From Parafrankia sp. EUN1f (lineage in GTDB: Bacteria; Actinomycetota; Actinomycetes; Frankiales; Frankiaceae): a stretch of 64,000 bases of DNA. The position numbers were made by a program, and so were the translations under genes. The notes under the pieces are model-generated. The model saw nothing but the letters and a program-made list of their open reading frames with translations. It was not told the DNA's origin and did no database searches. How positions within the stretch are numbered: position 1 is the first letter of the stretch; every line of letters begins with the position of its first letter. Where the stretch lies: assembly GCF_000177675.1 (NCBI RefSeq), contig NZ_ADGX01000019.1, forward strand, positions 1-64,000, written 5' to 3'. Positions 1 through 8,655 of this stretch are shown piece after piece.

Positions 1-25
1 GTCCCTGAGCTTCCGGCTCAGGGAC
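1..25. terminator. terminator-like hairpin
   Basis: A perfect 10-base-pair stem, GTCCCTGAGC pairing with GCTCAGGGAC, closes a 5-base loop (TTCCG). It lies 63 bases past the stop codon of the minus-strand transporter gene that ends at 89. No T run follows on either strand, so it would be a tract-less actinobacterial type of terminator. What lies further left is outside the window. Confidence 0.5.
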
Positions 26-88
26 ACACCGCAGCCGCACGCGGGCGGACCCGCACGCGGGCGACCCGCACGCCGCCCGCGGCCGGCC

Positions 89-1135
89 TCAGGCGGGCTG
101 GTGGGCCGCCTCGTCGCGGATCTCGCCGACGAGCTCCTCCAGGATGTCCTCCAACGCCACCAGCCCGAGGATGCGGCCGGTCTCGTCGGAGAGCCGGGCC
201 AGATGCGACCCGGAGCGCTGCATTGTCGCCAGGACCGTGCGCAGGCTCTCGTCCGCGCCGACCCGCACCAGCGGCCGGATCCACTTCGGCGCGACCGGCG
301 CGGACCTGCGGTCCTCACGGTTCTCCAGGACGTCCTTGAGGTGCAGGTAGCCGACGAGGTCGTCGTCCTCGCCACGGACCGGGAAACGGGTGAAGCCCGT
401 GTCGGCGGCGAGCTGCTCGACCTCCCGCGGCGTGACCGTGGGTGCGACGGTGACCAGTGCCTCCGGCCGGAGCAGCACACTGCGGGCGGTGCGCTCGTCG
501 AAGGACAGCGCGCCGGTGAGCAGGTCGTGCTCGTCCTCGGCCAGCAGGCCCTCGCGGTGCGACTCCTCGATGAGCCCGGCCACCTCGTCGCGGGTGTAGA
601 CGTTGGTGACCTCGTCCTTCGGCTCCACCCGCAGTGCCCGCAGGGTGAGGTTCGCGACCAGGTTGAGAGCCGAGATCACCGGCTTCACCGCCCGCACCAC
701 GGCGACCAGGGGCGGGGTGAGCAGCAGGACCGCCCGGTCCGGCAGGGCCAGCGCGAGGTTCTTGGGAACCATCTCACCGATGACCACATGCAGGTAGGTC
801 ACCAGGGTGAGCGCGATCGCGAACGCCACCGGATGCCGCATCGAGGTCGGCAGCCCGACCGCCTCGAACGGCGCCTCCAGCAGGTGCGCGATGGCGGGCT
901 CGCTCAGCGCGCCGAGGCCGAGCGTGCACACCGTGATACCGAGCTGGGCGCCCGCGAGCATCAGCGACACGTGCTCCATGGCGTGGAGCGTCACCTTGGC
1001 GGCGCGCGAGCCGGCCGCGGCCCGCGGCTCGATGGTGTCCCGCCGCGCGGAGATGAGCGCGAACTCGGCGCCGACGAAGAAGGCGTTGCCGGCCAGAAGC
1101 ACGACCGTCACCGCCAGCGCGATGACGTCGTTCAT
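89..1135 (-). CDS. CNNM/HlyC-CorC family transporter, short form
   Basis: Membrane protein of 348 residues of the hemolysin C/CorC (CNNM) family, which is linked to magnesium/cobalt export or ion homeostasis. The first ~190 residues form a DUF21 membrane domain (hydrophobic segments near 5-25, 60-80, 100-125 and 135-155). A CBS pair follows at ~205-330. Unlike its neighbour it ends just after the second CBS domain, so it lacks the C-terminal CorC_HlyC domain. Its start overlaps the upstream gene's stop by 4 bases, so the two are translationally coupled and may form a heteromer. Substrate cannot be told from sequence. Confidence 0.9.
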   Translation of the reverse strand: MNDVIALAVTVVLLAGNAFFVGAEFALISARRDTIEPRAAAGSRAAKVTLHAMEHVSLMLAGAQLGITVCTLGLGALSEPAIAHLLEAPFEAVGLPTSMRHPVAFAIALTLVTYLHVVIGEMVPKNLALALPDRAVLLLTPPLVAVVRAVKPVISALNLVANLTLRALRVEPKDEVTNVYTRDEVAGLIEESHREGLLAEDEHDLLTGALSFDERTARSVLLRPEALVTVAPTVTPREVEQLAADTGFTRFPVRGEDDDLVGYLHLKDVLENREDRRSAPVAPKWIRPLVRVGADESLRTVLATMQRSGSHLARLSDETGRILGLVALEDILEELVGEIRDEAAHQPA

Positions 1136-2427
1136 CGGCCGGCCCCGAGCCTGATCCGGTCGACCCGCCGACCGTCCATCCGTTCCACCTCGTAGCGGAT
1201 GCCCTCGAGCGTGATCGTGTCGCCGGCGCGGGGGATCCGCCCCAGCGTGCGCGACATCAGGCCACCCAGTGTCTGGTACGACTCGTCGGCCGGGATCCGC
1301 AGGCGGGTGACCTCGCTGGCCTCCTCGGGCCGCAGCAGGCCGGAGAGCAGCCAGGTGCCGTCCCGGCGGCGCAAGGCCCGGGGGCTGACGCGGTCATGCT
1401 CGTCGATGACGTCGCCGACGATCTCCTCGATGAGGTCCTCCGCGGTGACCAGACCATCCGTCCCGCCGAACTCGTCCACGACGATGGCCATCTGAAGACC
1501 GCCCGACCGCAGCGTCTCCAGCAGCGGGTCGAGCGGCATCGAGGACAGCACGGTCACGGCGGGGACCATCGCCTCCCGCACCGTCGTCGTGTCGCGCAGC
1601 TCCTCGGGCACGCTCACCGCGTGCTTGACGTGGATCAGCCCGACGACGTCGTCACTGCCGTCCCCGATGACCGGGAACCGGGCGTGGCCGGTCCGCCGGA
1701 CGGCGTTGATCACCTCGCTGACCGGTGCGTCCGCGTCGATCGACTGCATGCGCATGCGGGGTGTCATGACGTCCTCGGCCACGCGGTCACCGAAGGTCAG
1801 CGAGCGCTGCATGAGCGTCGCGGTCTCCCGGGGCAGGGTGCCGTGCTCGGCCGAGCGCCCGAGCAGGGAGAACAGCTCCTGCGGCGATCGCGCCGAGGCG
1901 AGCTCCTCCTGGGGCTCGATGTTGACCCGCCGCAGCAGCGCGTTCGCGGTGCTGTTCAGCGAATGGATCAGGGGACGGACAGCCCGGGTGAAGACCCGCT
2001 GCGGGCGCTGCACGGCCCGCGCCGTGCCCAGCGGCCTGGCGATCGCCAGGTTCTTGGGCACGAGCTCCCCGTAGAGCATGGTGAACGCGGTCGCGAGGAC
2101 CAGGGCGAGAGCCACGGAGACGCCACGTGCGACGCCGTGGGAAGCCCCGAGGCTCGTGAGCGGGCCTTCAAGTAGATCTGCGATGGCCGGCTCGGCGAGG
2201 AAACCTATGGCCAGGTTCGTGATGGTGATACCGAGCTGTGCCCCGGAGAGCTGGGTGGACAGCTGCCGCAGCCCGGTCAGCACCCCGGCCGCGGACCGGT
2301 CGCCCGCGTCGGCGGCACGCTCGACGGAAGGTCGGTCAACGGTGACGAACGCGAACTCCGCGGCTACGAAGACGCCGCAGGTCACCACCAGCACAATACT
2401 CAGGAGCAGAAGGAGCGCCTCTGTCAC
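1132..2427 (-). CDS. CNNM/HlyC-CorC family transporter, full form
   Basis: 431-residue paralogue of the next gene with the complete family architecture: DUF21 membrane domain (~1-195), a CBS pair (~215-335) that in this family binds adenine nucleotides, and a C-terminal CorC_HlyC domain (~345-425, with the typical YQTLGGLMSRTLGRIP stretch). The start is GTG at 2427, with a G-rich site (GGGGG) about 7 bases upstream. It is the first gene of a two-gene minus-strand operon. The family is tied to divalent-metal efflux; the ion is not deducible here. Confidence 0.9.
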   Translation of the reverse strand: MTEALLLLLSIVLVVTCGVFVAAEFAFVTVDRPSVERAADAGDRSAAGVLTGLRQLSTQLSGAQLGITITNLAIGFLAEPAIADLLEGPLTSLGASHGVARGVSVALALVLATAFTMLYGELVPKNLAIARPLGTARAVQRPQRVFTRAVRPLIHSLNSTANALLRRVNIEPQEELASARSPQELFSLLGRSAEHGTLPRETATLMQRSLTFGDRVAEDVMTPRMRMQSIDADAPVSEVINAVRRTGHARFPVIGDGSDDVVGLIHVKHAVSVPEELRDTTTVREAMVPAVTVLSSMPLDPLLETLRSGGLQMAIVVDEFGGTDGLVTAEDLIEEIVGDVIDEHDRVSPRALRRRDGTWLLSGLLRPEEASEVTRLRIPADESYQTLGGLMSRTLGRIPRAGDTITLEGIRYEVERMDGRRVDRIRLGAGR

Positions 2428-2964
2428 CGATCGACCCCCGCGGGCGCTTCCCTACGCGTGGGTCGGCCGGAACTACATCCGGCATCGTCGGTACTGTTCA
2501 TGATCCCTTCCGTCGGGTGGGACGCTGTCGGGCCCGACAGTCGCCCAGCTGTTTGCCTACCCCCGTCAAGCCGGTTCAACGCCTGCCGGGTGCGGACCGT
2601 TTCACGATGGCCTGTGGGATGTGTGTCGGTCCAGGGGGCCACCGTGTGGTACGGCGGGTACTGGCGGGGCCCCGGGCGCATGATTGCTCACCATCCGCAC
2701 CGAGCACCAGCCCGAAGCGCGACCGCCGCCTGCGGCTCGCACGGACCGGCTCACCCGCGGACCGGCTCGCGCCGCGGGACCCGCTCGATGGGCGCTCGGC
2801 CTCGGATGGGCTCGGCCACGCAATGGTGCGCTTCGTCACTGTCACGGTCGGCGACGAGACCGCAGGTGTGGCGGCCCTGGGAAAGGGGAAGGTGATCGGT
2901 GCCCGGGAACATCGTTTCCCGGGAGTTCGGAACGGGCCCAGATCGGGGGATCCGGGAGGGCGTC
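2428..2964. other. 537-base gap between divergent genes
   Basis: The region separates the divergent transporter operon and the DUF4232 gene. It should hold both promoters, but I cannot assign -35/-10 boxes. The only clear structure is a perfect 16-base palindrome at 2525-2540. Open frames here have no recognisable product and no convincing ribosome site. A GTG at 2899 with AAGGGGAAGG upstream is an alternative start for the next gene. Confidence 0.4.
2525..2540. promoter_or_regulatory. perfect palindrome, possible operator
   Basis: CTGTCGGGCCCGACAG is a perfect 16-base palindrome located ~100 bases upstream of the transporter start at 2427 and ~425 bases from the DUF4232 start. Position and symmetry suit a dimeric repressor site, but chance is possible in such GC-rich DNA and no regulator gene is adjacent. 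Confidence 0.3.
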
Positions 2965-3714
2965 ATGCGTCTTTCTCCGCTTTCTCCGCGCATCCTCGAA
3001 TCGTCCGCCTCGCGCCGGCCGGAAATGCCGTCGGAAAGGTGCGGGGCGGGTTTCCACGTCCTGGCCTCGACCGGGATGGCCGCCACGCTCGCGGTGGCAG
3101 TTTTCGCGGTGGCCGGTTTCGCCGGAATGGCCGCGGCCGGTGACGTGCCGGGCGGCGGCATTTCCTGCGACTCGGGTGAGCTTCGCGCCGAAGTGACGGA
3201 CGTCCAACACGGCGCGGGTCAGACGTACGCCGAGCTGAGCGTGGTCAACGTCGGGCGGCGGTCCTGTGAGCTGCGTGGCTACCCGCTGGTTTTCCAGGTC
3301 GACGAGGCCGGCGACGGGCTCGGCCCGGCAGCCGTTGCCCAGGGTCCGGTCGGGCCGCCGGTGCCGCTGGCGGTCGGCGGACGGGCGCAGGCCGGTCTCG
3401 CCATGACCGCCGCCGGGTTGTTCCCGAGCTGCCCGGATGCACCGGCCAGGCCGGCTGGGCTGCGCGTCGTCCCTCCCGGTGCAACAGGTCCGCTGCCGGT
3501 GGACGGCTTTGCGGGGCTGCTCCCGTCGGGCGGTGGGCTCGCCGCGGACGGTGGGCTTCCGTCGGACGGTGTTGCCGGGCGTGGGTCAGCGCCTGGGCCT
3601 GCGGCTGGTCCCGTGGCTGCCGGGCCTGGCTCGGTGGCCGCCGGCGTGGGCTGTGCGGCCACGGTGTTGACCGAGCTGCGGGTGACGACGTTCTTCTCGG
3701 CATCGGGCGGCTGA
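2965..3714 (+). CDS. DUF4232 domain secreted protein
   Basis: Predicted exported protein of 249 residues. A basic N-terminus is followed by a hydrophobic stretch (~32-55, VLASTGMAATLAVAVFAVAG). Then comes a DUF4232 domain with the typical ISCDSGELRAEV opening, SVVNVGRRSCELRGYP, and a closing Cys near the end. DUF4232 proteins are extracellular or lipoprotein-like proteins of unknown function in actinobacteria. A Gly/Pro/Ala-rich insert sits at ~180-230. I prefer the ATG at 2965 (GGGAGGG 4 bases upstream); a GTG at 2899, also with a good site, would add 22 residues. Confidence 0.75.
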   Translation: MRLSPLSPRILESSASRRPEMPSERCGAGFHVLASTGMAATLAVAVFAVAGFAGMAAAGDVPGGGISCDSGELRAEVTDVQHGAGQTYAELSVVNVGRRSCELRGYPLVFQVDEAGDGLGPAAVAQGPVGPPVPLAVGGRAQAGLAMTAAGLFPSCPDAPARPAGLRVVPPGATGPLPVDGFAGLLPSGGGLAADGGLPSDGVAGRGSAPGPAAGPVAAGPGSVAAGVGCAATVLTELRVTTFFSASGG

Positions 3715-3734
3715 GATCCGCCAGCGGCGCTGGC

Positions 3735-3777
3735 CGGTGCCGTCTCCCGCCGTGCGCGGAGGTGGGAGACGGCACCG
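3735..3777 (+). terminator. hairpin terminator after DUF4232 gene
   Basis: GGTGCCGTCTCCC pairs perfectly with GGGAGACGGCACC (13 bp, plus one more C-G at the base) around a ~15-base loop, 21 bases past the stop at 3714. No T tract follows, as is common in high-GC actinobacteria. Confidence 0.65.
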
Positions 3778-3911
3778 CGCACGGGCCGCCACGGCCGCGC
3801 CGCCGGGTCCCGCTCGGCGAGCACCTGCCAGTCGGCCGGCCACACAGGGCCGCACGACCGCACGGCCGGCGGCGTGCCGGCCAGCGGCGTGGGTCGCGTG
3901 GCAGTGGACGT

Positions 3912-4124
3912 CTATCGCGGGGTCAGGCCGATGGAGTAGAAGATGGCCAGCGGCCAGGCCAGTGTCGCGACCACCGCGGTGAAGAAGTGGCGCAGGGTGG
4001 CACCGTCCCAGTCGGTGACGTTCCAGTAGTCCTGGCTGATGGTGACGATGAGTCCGATGGCCAGGTAAAGAAGAAATCCGAGGCTGACGCTGCCGTAGGT
4101 CCGAGTGCGCACCCGGGTTGCCAT
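3912..4124 (-). CDS. small two-helix membrane protein, unknown function
   Basis: A 70-residue protein with two hydrophobic segments (~13-30, LGFLLYLAIGLIVTI; ~47-65, FTAVVATLAWPLAIFYSIG). A very good ribosome site, GGAAGGAG, sits 6 bases before the ATG, which argues that it is real despite its size. Proteins of this type (basic N-terminus, YWNVTDW between helices) are common orphans in actinobacterial genomes. I do not recognise a function. It is transcribed away from a cluster of interspersed repeats. Confidence 0.65.
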   Translation of the reverse strand: MATRVRTRTYGSVSLGFLLYLAIGLIVTISQDYWNVTDWDGATLRHFFTAVVATLAWPLAIFYSIGLTPR

Positions 4125-4345
4125 CGGGCGCTCCTTCCGTAAAGGGGGAATATCCGCTGAGCCGCCAAATACCCGGATGTATACGGGATAACCTTCCGGA
4201 TGTGCCGCGGTTCCCGAGCTGCCACTTCGACCGGGCTGCCGCTGTGACTGGCCGCTGTGACTGCTTGCTGCCGGGTGGTGCCCGTCACGAAATCACGTGG
4301 ACCAAGATCGATAGTCGGGAGTGTGCGGCTGGGATCGCCACCGCT

Positions 4346-4410
4346 CGAAGATCATGGGCTTTTCGTCGTCCCGACGACCACGATCCTCATCTCTTGCCTG
4401 GTCGCAACGG
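4346..4410. repeat. interspersed hairpin repeat, copy A1
   Basis: First of two adjacent, diverged copies of a repeat also found at 16488-16570 and 57004-57083. Shared landmarks are AAGATC near the left end, CGACCACGATCCTC in the right arm, and CTCTTGCC after it. The inner stem CGTCG/CGACG closes a 3-base loop. The copy lies in the ~490-base gap between the small membrane gene (4124) and the end of the TauE gene (4617). Confidence 0.6.
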
Positions 4411-4441
4411 CTGTCCGGGGTGCGGCCCGAGGTCACTGTTG

Positions 4442-4505
4442 GAAGATCATGAAATTGTGGTCGTCCTTACGGCCGGGATCCTCGATTCTTGCTCAGCAGC
4501 AACGG
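4442..4505. repeat. interspersed hairpin repeat, copy A2
   Basis: Second diverged copy, 96 bases after A1 (GAAGATCATG start, GGGATCCTCGATTCTTGC end). The central stem TGGTCG/CGGCCG is kept through two G-U pairs. A further segment (4510-4525, CGAAGCTCGGGAT) matches sequence after the copy at 16.5 kb (CGAAGCTCCGGAT), so the repeat unit extends beyond the hairpin. Confidence 0.6.
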
Positions 4506-4616
4506 CTTCCCGAAGCTCGGGATGATGCTGCGGGCTCTGGCGCGACCGGAATCCTCAACTCCTCGGGCCCACCTCGACCGGTGGCGAGGAGAACAGGGGC
4601 CGGGCCGGGCTGGGCT

Positions 4617-5372
4617 TCAGCGGTAGGCGTCGAGAGCCAGGGACACGGCCAGGCCGACCGCCGCGGCCGCGATGATCCAGCGCAGCAGCTCGGCGGGCAG
4701 CGCCCGGACGATGCGGGGGCCGATGGCGCCGCCGGCGAGCAGCCCGGCGGCCAGCGGGGCGGCCGCCGTCCAGGCAACCGATCCCACGACGGCGAACAGG
4801 ACCGCGGCGACCGCGTTGGAGAAGCCCGACGCGACGTTCTTCACCGCGTTCACACGGGCCAGCGGCTCCGGGATCATCACAGCCATGATCGCCAGCAGGG
4901 CGACGCCGGCACCCGCGCCGAAGTACCCGGTGTAGATCGAGACGCCGAACACGGCGGCCAGCAGGCCGGGGCCGCGGGGGCCGGCGGCGGTGTCACCGGC
5001 CGCCGGCCGAAGGCGAGGCGAGAGCACCAGGAGCACCGCGGCGCCGACGATCAGCCAGGGCACGACCAGTTCGAAGGCGCGGGCCGGGGTGGTCATCAGC
5101 AGCACCGCGCCGAGGGCCCCGCCGGTGAGGGTGGCGGCGCCGAAGCGGGCGACCCGCCCGCCCTGGCCGGCGAGCTCGGTACGCGAGCCGAGCGCGGCAC
5201 CGAGCGCCACGAACAGCAGGGCCGCGGTGTTCGTCATGTTCGCGGTCCGTGGCTCCAGGCCCACGGCGAGCAACGCCGGATAGGAGACGAGGGACGCCAA
5301 CCCCGCGACGGTGCTGGTGATGCCCGCGAGGATCCCGGCGCCGAGGAGCAGCGCGACGTCCGCCGCGTTCAG
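4617..5372 (-). CDS. sulfite exporter TauE/SafE family protein
   Basis: Polytopic membrane protein of the TauE/SafE (DUF81) family, which exports sulfite or small organo-sulfur anions. About 8 hydrophobic segments are visible. The family N-terminal pattern LLLGAGILAGITSTVAGLAS, followed by SYPALLAVGL and MTNTAALLF, reads without a stop upstream of the first conventional start (TTG at 5300). The true N-terminus must therefore lie near 5350-5372, where no ATG, GTG or TTG exists in frame. The most likely start is CTG at 5372, 6 bases after GAGGTGAGAG. A sequencing slip near the start is the alternative. Upstream is a CoA-transferase gene, same strand. Confidence 0.8.
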   Translation of the reverse strand: MNAADVALLLGAGILAGITSTVAGLASLVSYPALLAVGLEPRTANMTNTAALLFVALGAALGSRTELAGQGGRVARFGAATLTGGALGAVLLMTTPARAFELVVPWLIVGAAVLLVLSPRLRPAAGDTAAGPRGPGLLAAVFGVSIYTGYFGAGAGVALLAIMAVMIPEPLARVNAVKNVASGFSNAVAAVLFAVVGSVAWTAAAPLAAGLLAGGAIGPRIVRALPAELLRWIIAAAAVGLAVSLALDAYR

Positions 5373-5469
5373 GCGGCTCTCACCTCGACGTGGATGGGTC
5401 GGATGTGCGTGATCCGGGAACGAGTGATCCGGGTGCGGGTGATCCGGGTGCGGGTGAGTCGGATGCGGG

Positions 5470-6582
5470 TCACCCGGCCGGCGGTGCGCTCGCCCATTCG
5501 GCCAGGACGGCGTCCGGCTCGCCGTAGACCGCGCGGGGGGGTACGGGCGTGGGGCTGCGGGAGAAGCGGGGCGCGGGCGCGGCCTGGGGGACCCCGTCGA
5601 CGTCCACCACGGCGCCGCGGGCGGACATGTGCGGATCCGCCGACACCTCGGCCAGGCTCAGGACCGGCGTGACACAGGCGTCCGTCCCGTCGAAGCGCGC
5701 TGCCCACTCGTCGCGGGTGCGGGCGGCGAAGGCGGTGGTGAAGGCCTCGCGCAGCACCGGCCACCCGGCCGGGTCGTTCTGGTCCGGCAGCTGTGCCGCG
5801 TCCAGGTCGAGGCCCTTGAGCAGCTCGGCGTAGAACTGCGGTTCCAGCGGTCCGACGGCGACGTGGCCACCGTCGGAGCAGGTGTAGGTGTCGTAGAAGG
5901 GCCGGCTGCCGTCGAGCAGGTTGGACGCCCGCTCGTCGGACCAGTCGCCGTAGCCGTGCCAGTCGCCCATGGCGCGCCAGGCCCACATCATCTGCAGCAG
6001 GACGCTGGTTCCGTCCACGATCGCCGCGTCGACGACCTGGCCCTGGCCCGAACGCCCGCGTTCCAGCAGCGCGGAGAGGATCCCCACCAGCAGGAACATC
6101 GAGCCGCCGCCGTAGTCGCCGACCAGGTTCAGCGGCGGTGCCGGGCGTTCGTCGGCGTTGCTGCCCATGGCGTGCAGAGCACCGGTCAGCGAGATGTAGT
6201 TGATGTCGTGGCCGGCGCGGTGCGCGAGCGGACCGGTCTGGCCCCAGCCGGTCATCCGGGCGTAGACCAGCCGGGGGTTGCGCGCCAGGCACTGCTCCGG
6301 GCCGAGACCGAGCCGTTCGGCCACTCCGGGCCGGTAGCCCTCGATCAGCACGTCGGCCCGGGCGATCAGCTCCGTCGTCTGCGCGAGGCCCTCGGGGCTG
6401 CGCAGGTCGACCCGCAGCAGGCGCCGGCCGCGCAGCAGCCAGTCGTCGGGGCCGTCGCCCAGGTTCGGCCGCTGCACGCGGACGACGTCCGCGCCGAGGT
6501 CGGCGAGGATCATCGCGGCGTGCGGCCCGGGGCCGATACCCGCGAGCTCCACGACCCGCAGCCCGCTCAGCGGACCGGACAC
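5470..6582 (-). CDS. CaiB/BaiF family, alpha-methylacyl-CoA racemase-like
   Basis: 370-residue class III CoA-transferase-fold protein, closest in pattern to alpha-methylacyl-CoA racemase, which inverts the alpha-methyl centre of branched acyl-CoAs before beta-oxidation. The N-terminus has [20 protein letters not shown]. The racemase catalytic His is in AGHDINY and the Asp in [21 protein letters not shown] follows. The start is GTG at 6582, preceded by GGGGAGG 3 bases upstream; a longer frame to 6624 adds nothing family-like. A thiolase gene lies 98 bases upstream on the same strand, fitting a fatty-acid or sterol side-chain degradation operon. Confidence 0.88.
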   Translation of the reverse strand: MSGPLSGLRVVELAGIGPGPHAAMILADLGADVVRVQRPNLGDGPDDWLLRGRRLLRVDLRSPEGLAQTTELIARADVLIEGYRPGVAERLGLGPEQCLARNPRLVYARMTGWGQTGPLAHRAGHDINYISLTGALHAMGSNADERPAPPLNLVGDYGGGSMFLLVGILSALLERGRSGQGQVVDAAIVDGTSVLLQMMWAWRAMGDWHGYGDWSDERASNLLDGSRPFYDTYTCSDGGHVAVGPLEPQFYAELLKGLDLDAAQLPDQNDPAGWPVLREAFTTAFAARTRDEWAARFDGTDACVTPVLSLAEVSADPHMSARGAVVDVDGVPQAAPAPRFSRSPTPVPPRAVYGEPDAVLAEWASAPPAG

Positions 6583-6680
6583 ACTGCCTCCCCGAACAAC
6601 CTGGAGTAACTGGAGCAACGCCAAACCCGACGCCAGACCCGAACGGTCTCGAACGGCCCCGAGCGGCCCGGAAAACGAAC

Positions 6681-7874
6681 TTACAGGCGTTCGATGATCG
6701 TCGCGTTGGCCATGCCGCCGCCCTCACACATCGTCTGCAGACCGTAGCGCCCGCCGGTGGCCTCCAGGTAGTTGAGCATCGTCGCCATCAGCTTGACCCC
6801 GGAACCGCCGAGCGGGTGGCCCAGCGCGATCGCGCCACCGCGCGGGTTGAGCTTCGCCGGGTCGGCGCCGAGCTCCTTCGCCCAGAACAGCGGGACGGAC
6901 GCGAACGCCTCGTTGACCTCGTAGGCGTCGATGTCGTCCAGGCTCAGACCGGAGCGCCTGAGGATCTTCTGCGTCGCCGGCAGCGGCGCGGTCAGCATGT
7001 ACAGCGGGTCGTCACCGGCCAGTGCGAACGAGTGGAAGCGGGCCCGTGGCCGCAGGCCCAGCGCGGACGCCTTCGACTCGCTCATGATCAGTGCGGCGGA
7101 CGCGCCGTCGCTGAGCGGCGAGGAGTTGCCCGGGGTGATGTGCCAGCCGATCTGCGGGAAGCGCTCGGCGTACTGCTCGGTGTAGAACGACGGCTTGAGC
7201 CCGGCGAGCCCCTCGGCCGTGGTCGACGGGCGGACGGTCTGGTCGACGGTGTGGGTGAACGTGCTGCCGTCCGGGGCGACCGCCTCGAACGGGATGATCT
7301 CGTTGTCGAAGCCACCGGCCGCGGCGGTCGCCGCCGCTCGCTGGTGCGACCGGGCGGAGAACTCGTCGAGCTCCTCGCGGGTCAGCTTCCACTTCGCCGC
7401 GATCAGCTCGGCGCCCACGCCCTGGTTGGCGAGGCCCTCGGGGTAGCGCGCGCGCATGCCCGGCCCGGACGGATCCCGTCCCACCGAGGCGAAGCGCATC
7501 GGGACCCGGCTCATCGACTCGACGCCGCAGGCCACGACGACGTCGTAGGCGCCGGCGATGACGCCCTGCGCGGCGAAGTGCATGGCCTGCTGGCTCGAGC
7601 CGCACTGCCGGTCGACGGTGGTCCCCGGCACCGACTCGGGGTAGCCGGCGGAGAGCACCGCGTTGCGGGCGATGTTCGCCGTCTGCTCCCCGGCCTGGCT
7701 GACACAGCCGGCGATCACGTCGTCGACGATCGCGGGGTCGATGTCGTTCCGGGTGACCAGCGCCTTCAACGTCGCCGCGAGGAGCTCGACGGGGTGGATC
7801 TCGGACAGCGCTCCACCGGGCTTGCCTCGCCCGGAAGCGGTGCGCACGATGTCGACGATCACTGCGTTTTCCAC
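6681..7874 (-). CDS. acetyl-CoA acetyltransferase / 3-ketoacyl-CoA thiolase
   Basis: 397-residue thiolase-II type enzyme that cleaves 3-ketoacyl-CoA with CoA (beta-oxidation) or condenses two acetyl-CoA. The acyl-accepting Cys is in [10 protein letters not shown], the His in [10 protein letters not shown] and the second catalytic Cys in [10 protein letters not shown] close to the C-terminus, so all active-site residues are present. The GTG start at 7874 has GAGGAG 5 bases upstream and opens directly with the family sequence [12 protein letters not shown]; longer frames are non-homologous. It is probably cotranscribed with the downstream racemase-like gene. Confidence 0.9.
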   Translation of the reverse strand: MENAVIVDIVRTASGRGKPGGALSEIHPVELLAATLKALVTRNDIDPAIVDDVIAGCVSQAGEQTANIARNAVLSAGYPESVPGTTVDRQCGSSQQAMHFAAQGVIAGAYDVVVACGVESMSRVPMRFASVGRDPSGPGMRARYPEGLANQGVGAELIAAKWKLTREELDEFSARSHQRAAATAAAGGFDNEIIPFEAVAPDGSTFTHTVDQTVRPSTTAEGLAGLKPSFYTEQYAERFPQIGWHITPGNSSPLSDGASAALIMSESKASALGLRPRARFHSFALAGDDPLYMLTAPLPATQKILRRSGLSLDDIDAYEVNEAFASVPLFWAKELGADPAKLNPRGGAIALGHPLGGSGVKLMATMLNYLEATGGRYGLQTMCEGGGMANATIIERL

Positions 7875-8093
7875 GGCACTCCTCAACCAGAAGCTGGCGC
7901 GGGCCAACCGGAAGCCCGGAACGGGCCAGCCGGAAGCCAGTACGGAACGTACGGAACATTTCCGCTCGTCGCGGTCGCTCGTCGCGGTGGTTCGGCGCGA
8001 GCGACACACCCGCAAATCGAACGTATGAGTACGCCGTTCTCAGGGTCAAGAAATGCCGTTGCGGACCGGCGGTGCCCGGACGCACGGTGTGGG

Positions 8094-8594
8094 CTATTCC
8101 TCCCGGGCCGGCGCGTCGTCGTTACCACGGCGCAGAACGCGCAGGCCACGGCCGTCGGGATGCCAGCTCTCGACTATCAGCTCGTCGCCGGCAACCGAGA
8201 TCCGGACGACTTCGGTGACCTCCACCCGGAACAGGTCGAACGGCGTCGGTGGCTTCACCTCGTCGACGAAGCTCCGCAGCGTGCCCGGGTCGGTGACCGG
8301 CACGGCCCGGCCGGCCACCCGGGCATCACCGTCCTGCATGTCGGCGCCAGGGCCCGGGTTCGCGTGCAGCGCGAACCGGGGCTCCCGGATCAGGTCCGCC
8401 GACTTGCGCGCACCCGGCATGCCGCCGAGCCACAGCTCACCCAGCAGAAAGTTCGTCTCGATGCCGCTCACCCGAGGTGATCCGTCCGCGCGCACGGTCG
8501 CCAGCACGTGGTGGCGGTAGGCGGCGAACCGCTCGCGCACGGCCCGCCCGAAGTCCGGTTCCGCCGTCTCGAACTCGTTCCAGCTCACAGTCAT
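8094..8594 (-). CDS. pyridoxamine 5'-phosphate oxidase family protein
   Basis: 166-residue split-barrel flavin/F420-binding-fold protein. The pattern HHVLATVRADGSPRVSGIE, GGMPGARKSADL and FALHAN is typical of the actinobacterial PPOX group, many of which use FMN or F420; the cofactor and substrate here are unknown. Its start (ATG at 8594) faces a WYL regulator gene starting at 8656, leaving a 61-base shared promoter region, so regulation of this gene by the WYL protein is plausible. Confidence 0.8.
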   Translation of the reverse strand: MTVSWNEFETAEPDFGRAVRERFAAYRHHVLATVRADGSPRVSGIETNFLLGELWLGGMPGARKSADLIREPRFALHANPGPGADMQDGDARVAGRAVPVTDPGTLRSFVDEVKPPTPFDLFRVEVTEVVRISVAGDELIVESWHPDGRGLRVLRRGNDDAPAREE

Positions 8595-8655
8595 GGCCCA
8601 AGCCTCACCCCGAACGGTGACATCTGCTGTCAGGGATCGGAGCTACCTTCGCCGG

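Noticed and set aside
1-25. First hairpin considered as part of a tRNA
   Set aside because: There is no cloverleaf, no T-arm sequence and no CCA end; it is a simple stem.
4617-5470. His-Pro-Asp repeats in frame upstream of TauE read as an N-terminal extension
   Set aside because: This stretch is the 5' flank lacking any start codon; the repeats lie just past the CoA-transferase stop codon and are likely slippage sequence, not part of TauE.
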